From: CAZFDE01 sp964517795
GTDB taxonomy: Bacteria; Planctomycetota; Phycisphaerae; Sedimentisphaerales; Anaerobacaceae
Direction: 5' to 3'
Assembly: GCA_964517795.1 (NCBI GenBank)
Contig: CAZFDE010000056.1
Coordinates: forward strand, 1-17,157
Length of the DNA: 17,157 bases
Positions 14,765 to 17,157 of this stretch are shown here, in pieces. A program made the translations under genes and the position numbers. Every line of letters starts with the position of its first letter. Within the stretch, counting starts at the first letter, position 1. The notes below the pieces were generated by a model, which had not been told where the DNA came from, made no database searches, and saw nothing but the letters and a program-made list of their open reading frames with translations.

Positions 14765-16585
14765 ATGATGAATCGACGCGACTTTTTGAGAAAAACATGT
14801 CAGGTTACCGCGGGCGGACTGATCGCCGGCAGTACCGCACAAGCGGGCTATCTGCTGGGCAATAATGCCCTTGAATGCCGGCTTGGCCCGCGGCCGCGTA
14901 ACCAGTTTCCGCAACTCGACCGGGTGGGGGATAATTTCTCATTCGTCCTTGTGGCCGATCCGCAATTAGAGAGTTGGAGTGGACTTGGGTCAGTTGGCGG
15001 GACCAGTTCGGTCCGTTACGACCAGATGATTGAAGAGATGAATCACATGCCGCGTCGGCCGGATTTCGCAATCCTTGACGGCGATCTCGTCAATACGCCG
15101 ACCAGTGGCCCAAGCTGGGACAATTTTATCGACAGCACATTAATGATGCGATTTCTGCCGATCCTGGTTTACGGTAACCACGACGGTAATAAAAACAGCG
15201 GATTTTATGCGACGTTTCAGGATAAGCAGGAACTGGTCAACGGGACGCGCGATTATACGTTCAGCTTTAATTGCGGCAAGTGGCATTTTGCAACAATCCC
15301 CTGTGATGTCGCAGATGCAGATGAACAGGGAATCGTGGACTGGCTCGAACACGATTTGTATCTGAACCGAAACCGGCCGACCATGGTGTTTGAGCATGAG
15401 CATTTTATGCCGCAGGGCATCACGCAGCTTGAATGGTACACGTATCGCCGGCCGTTTCGCACGGCACTGTTAAATGCAATGGCTAAATACGGCAATGTCC
15501 GATACGTCGTCTGCGGCCACGTGCATAACGGGATTCAGACATCCGTTAAGACCGCCTGGACATGGAAAGGGATCAAATTCATCACGGCTCCGACCTGTAC
15601 CGCCAGCCGGCCGTTCGGCGAGGAATACCCGGAATTTGCCGCCGGCCTGGATCAGCATAACGGTGATACCGGCGGCGGGTACTATATGATTTTCGAAGTG
15701 GCCGACGAGGACGTCACCATCAAGGCCCGCCTGGCCAATATCGATGCCGAATACATCTATGACCCGAACAGCTTCCCCGAATACGTGGACCAGGAGCCGT
15801 TCTGGTTCGAGTCGATCTGGGATTATACCCCGACCGCTTCGCTGCAGAACGGTTCGTTTGAGAACGATATCGACGGCTGGATAAAGCCGTATAAATATCC
15901 CGGGGACGATCCGCCGACGTTCTGGCAGATCGACACGACAAAAAGCCGTGACGGCGGCAAGAGCCTGTATATGCGCACCAAAGAGGCCGGTCAGAACTGG
16001 GCCAATGCCGAAACGCTTCAATTTTTCCAGTGGATTCAGTCGCCGGCCAATCCGCTTTTGAAATTCAGCTATTATCTGGATACCGACGGTATCGGCGGGG
16101 GTTGTTATGTCCGCGTGTATGCATGCAGCAATACGGAAATGAAACACATGTTCCTGCTGGACTGGAATGCGACCGATGACGAGAAATACTGGAACCGCAA
16201 TGCTTCCCGAAACGGCGGCTACGAACTGCGGGCCGACGGTAAACGCGAACATGCGGCCTGGTACATCCGGCTGGGCCGCGATCAGCAACGGGCCATGTTC
16301 TGGACATTGCCCGATACACGCGATACATGGCATGATGTCACGCTGAATATGCAGCAGGTTTACGATGCCTTGAAAGGCAGCGGCGCATGGTCGGCGTTAG
16401 GGGTTACACGGCTGTTTGTTTCGGTTCACTGCTGGACGCTGGAGTTTGTCGGCTCAATCAATGACGGCTGGGTCGATGCCTTTTCACTGGGTGAGGCCGC
16501 GGGTGAAACATCCAATGTCGATGGCACACCGCTGGTAACCGATACCAGTGTCTGGGTTACGATGTTTGGCAAAGAACAGGATTAG
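14765..16585 (+). CDS. Tat-exported metallophosphoesterase (CPPED1-like) with C-terminal carbohydrate-binding-like module, copy 2
   Basis: The 606-residue protein is a close paralogue of the preceding gene, roughly three quarters to four fifths identical by eye. It has the same layout: Tat motif with Arg4-Arg5 (NRRDFLRK), signal to about AQA, metal motifs ADPQ (Asp65, Gln67), LDGD (Asp107), GNHD (Asn138, His139), FEHEH (His211, His213), GHVH (His252, His254), then a CBM4/9-like module from QNGSFENDIDGW. All metal ligands of copy 1 are conserved, so both copies should be active or both share the same altered first motif. Differences cluster in the loop after ADPQL, a two-residue deletion after PFGE, the start of the C-terminal module, and the extreme C-terminus, suggesting shifted substrate or glycan preference. 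Two ATGs (14765, 14768) are possible starts; only a weak GGAAA precedes them. Last gene of the operon. Confidence 0.8.
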   Translation: MMNRRDFLRKTCQVTAGGLIAGSTAQAGYLLGNNALECRLGPRPRNQFPQLDRVGDNFSFVLVADPQLESWSGLGSVGGTSSVRYDQMIEEMNHMPRRPDFAILDGDLVNTPTSGPSWDNFIDSTLMMRFLPILVYGNHDGNKNSGFYATFQDKQELVNGTRDYTFSFNCGKWHFATIPCDVADADEQGIVDWLEHDLYLNRNRPTMVFEHEHFMPQGITQLEWYTYRRPFRTALLNAMAKYGNVRYVVCGHVHNGIQTSVKTAWTWKGIKFITAPTCTASRPFGEEYPEFAAGLDQHNGDTGGGYYMIFEVADEDVTIKARLANIDAEYIYDPNSFPEYVDQEPFWFESIWDYTPTASLQNGSFENDIDGWIKPYKYPGDDPPTFWQIDTTKSRDGGKSLYMRTKEAGQNWANAETLQFFQWIQSPANPLLKFSYYLDTDGIGGGCYVRVYACSNTEMKHMFLLDWNATDDEKYWNRNASRNGGYELRADGKREHAAWYIRLGRDQQRAMFWTLPDTRDTWHDVTLNMQQVYDALKGSGAWSALGVTRLFVSVHCWTLEFVGSINDGWVDAFSLGEAAGETSNVDGTPLVTDTSVWVTMFGKEQD

Positions 16586-16604
16586 CACGGACTCTGAACA
16601 ACTT

Positions 16605-17157
16605 TTATTCAACTGGAATCAGGACTTCATTACGTCGAAGGAAAAACAACTGAAACGGCGGGTCATACCGGGCAAAAATATCCTCGCCGGTAACCGTCAG
16701 GTTTTTCTGCTGAATATATTCCATGAGCTTCGCTTTATGGGCTTCATAGCGTTTTTTGCTCCACGTCCCCGAATAGCGAATGGCGGCCATTTTTTGGCCG
16801 GGGATCTCTTTTAATTCAACTCGCTGGTCAGTCGGTTCCGGCAGTGTTTGCATCGTGTATTTTGACGGCATCACAAAGGTAATGATCCACTGATCGCCGC
16901 TTTTCTGCTGGGAAACCGGCACCGTCATTGCAATCTTTTCGGAGACCGCTTGCTGGTTCACCGGGGCTGTCATCGCGATCGATTCTTTGGTGCGATTTTT
17001 GCCGCTGATATATCCGAATAACCGGTTAAAGGCCATATTGCCGGCATCATCAAATGAGGCATCGACGACGGTCTGGGCAACAATCGTCGGCTCATATTGA
17101 CGAATTTCAATATCGCCCTGCTTTTCGAGTACGGTATAGGCAGGTTGTTCGTAGCGG
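16605..17157 (-). CDS. SOUL/HBP-family heme-binding protein (partial, runs off the right edge)
   Basis: The frame is open to the window edge: reading from 17156 gives RYEQPAYTVLEKQGDIEIRQ and continues without a stop into MAFNRLFGYI. The internal ATG at 17036 is therefore not the true start; at least 183 residues are present. Family landmarks are the opening YTVLEKQGDIEIRQYEP, NMAFNRLFGYISGKN, the doubled motif IAMTAPV/IAMTVPV, EKIAMT, and the closing FARYDPPFQLFFLRRNEVL. SOUL/HBP proteins bind heme or other tetrapyrroles with modest conservation of the heme ligand, so heme binding here is a family expectation. A signal peptide, if any, lies outside the window. The gene converges on the second phosphoesterase gene with a 19-bp gap and is probably unrelated to that operon. 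Confidence 0.88.
   Translation of the reverse strand, partial: RYEQPAYTVLEKQGDIEIRQYEPTIVAQTVVDASFDDAGNMAFNRLFGYISGKNRTKESIAMTAPVNQQAVSEKIAMTVPVSQQKSGDQWIITFVMPSKYTMQTLPEPTDQRVELKEIPGQKMAAIRYSGTWSKKRYEAHKAKLMEYIQQKNLTVTGEDIFARYDPPFQLFFLRRNEVLIPVE

Larger units (their letters stand above)
12898..16585 (+). repeat. Tandem gene duplication with patches of near-identity
   Basis: The two phosphoesterase genes are direct repeats about 1.87 kb apart. Identity is uneven. A 40-nt stretch in the signal-peptide region (12922-12961 versus 14792-14831) and a 37-nt stretch near the 3' end (14534-14570 versus 16392-16428) are exact. Other regions, such as 13021-13100 versus 14887-14966, differ about every six bases, often at third positions. 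Duplication is certain; gene conversion is an inference. Confidence 0.85.

Noticed and set aside
15470..16333. 287-codon open frame on the minus strand
   Set aside because: It is antisense to the second phosphoesterase gene, whose paralogue and motifs establish the plus strand as coding.
16605..17036. A complete 143-residue SOUL protein starting at the ATG at 17036
   Set aside because: The upstream frame remains open to the window edge and encodes the conserved family N-terminus, so the gene is partial rather than short.
1..17157. CRISPR arrays, tRNA genes, insertion sequences
   Set aside because: No regularly spaced repeats, cloverleaf-like segments, transposase-like proteins or terminal inverted repeats were seen by eye.

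Overview
The window looks like a piece of a planctomycete chromosome, probably class Phycisphaerae (Sedimentisphaerales-like). This is inferred from three things: a 16S 5' end with the AGGGTTTGATC variant of the usual start, Tat-exported proteins beginning MNRRDFLR, and EF-hand/dockerin-like segments (DYDGDCDLDMSDL, NDGIINFADF) in an exported LamG protein. The assignment rests on recognition by eye and has not been tested by a search.

Left part (1-2391). The first ~264 bases are the 5' end of a 16S rRNA gene on the minus strand. Its long leader holds a boxA antitermination element, a boxB-like inverted repeat and a strong promoter with an A/T-rich upstream tract. Divergent from it is a lipoprotein whose N-terminal half resembles the flagellar P-ring protein FlgI and whose middle looks like HEAT repeats. 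No flagellar gene is nearby.

Middle (2481-8032). A full-length chromosome-segregation SMC ATPase is followed by an exported ClpP-fold serine protease of the NfeD/S49-like type that lacks the NfeD C-terminal part. This protease has its own TATAAT box so close to the ATG that its mRNA may be leaderless. Convergent to it is an outer-membrane beta-barrel protein.

Right part (8243-16585) looks like a carbohydrate-related accessory locus. A large exported protein with a six-hairpin glycosidase-like barrel is read leftward. From the opposite side of a 302-bp divergent control region, three exported proteins are read rightward as a likely operon: a LamG protein with two separated dockerin-like halves, and two tandem paralogous Tat-exported metallophosphoesterases, each with a C-terminal carbohydrate-binding-like module. 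The control region contains two facing promoters, phased A-tracts between them and a strongly structured 5' leader. The inference is that these proteins act together outside the cytoplasmic membrane on a substituted glycan; the substrate cannot be read from the sequence.

The window ends inside a SOUL/HBP heme-binding-family gene on the minus strand that runs off the right edge.
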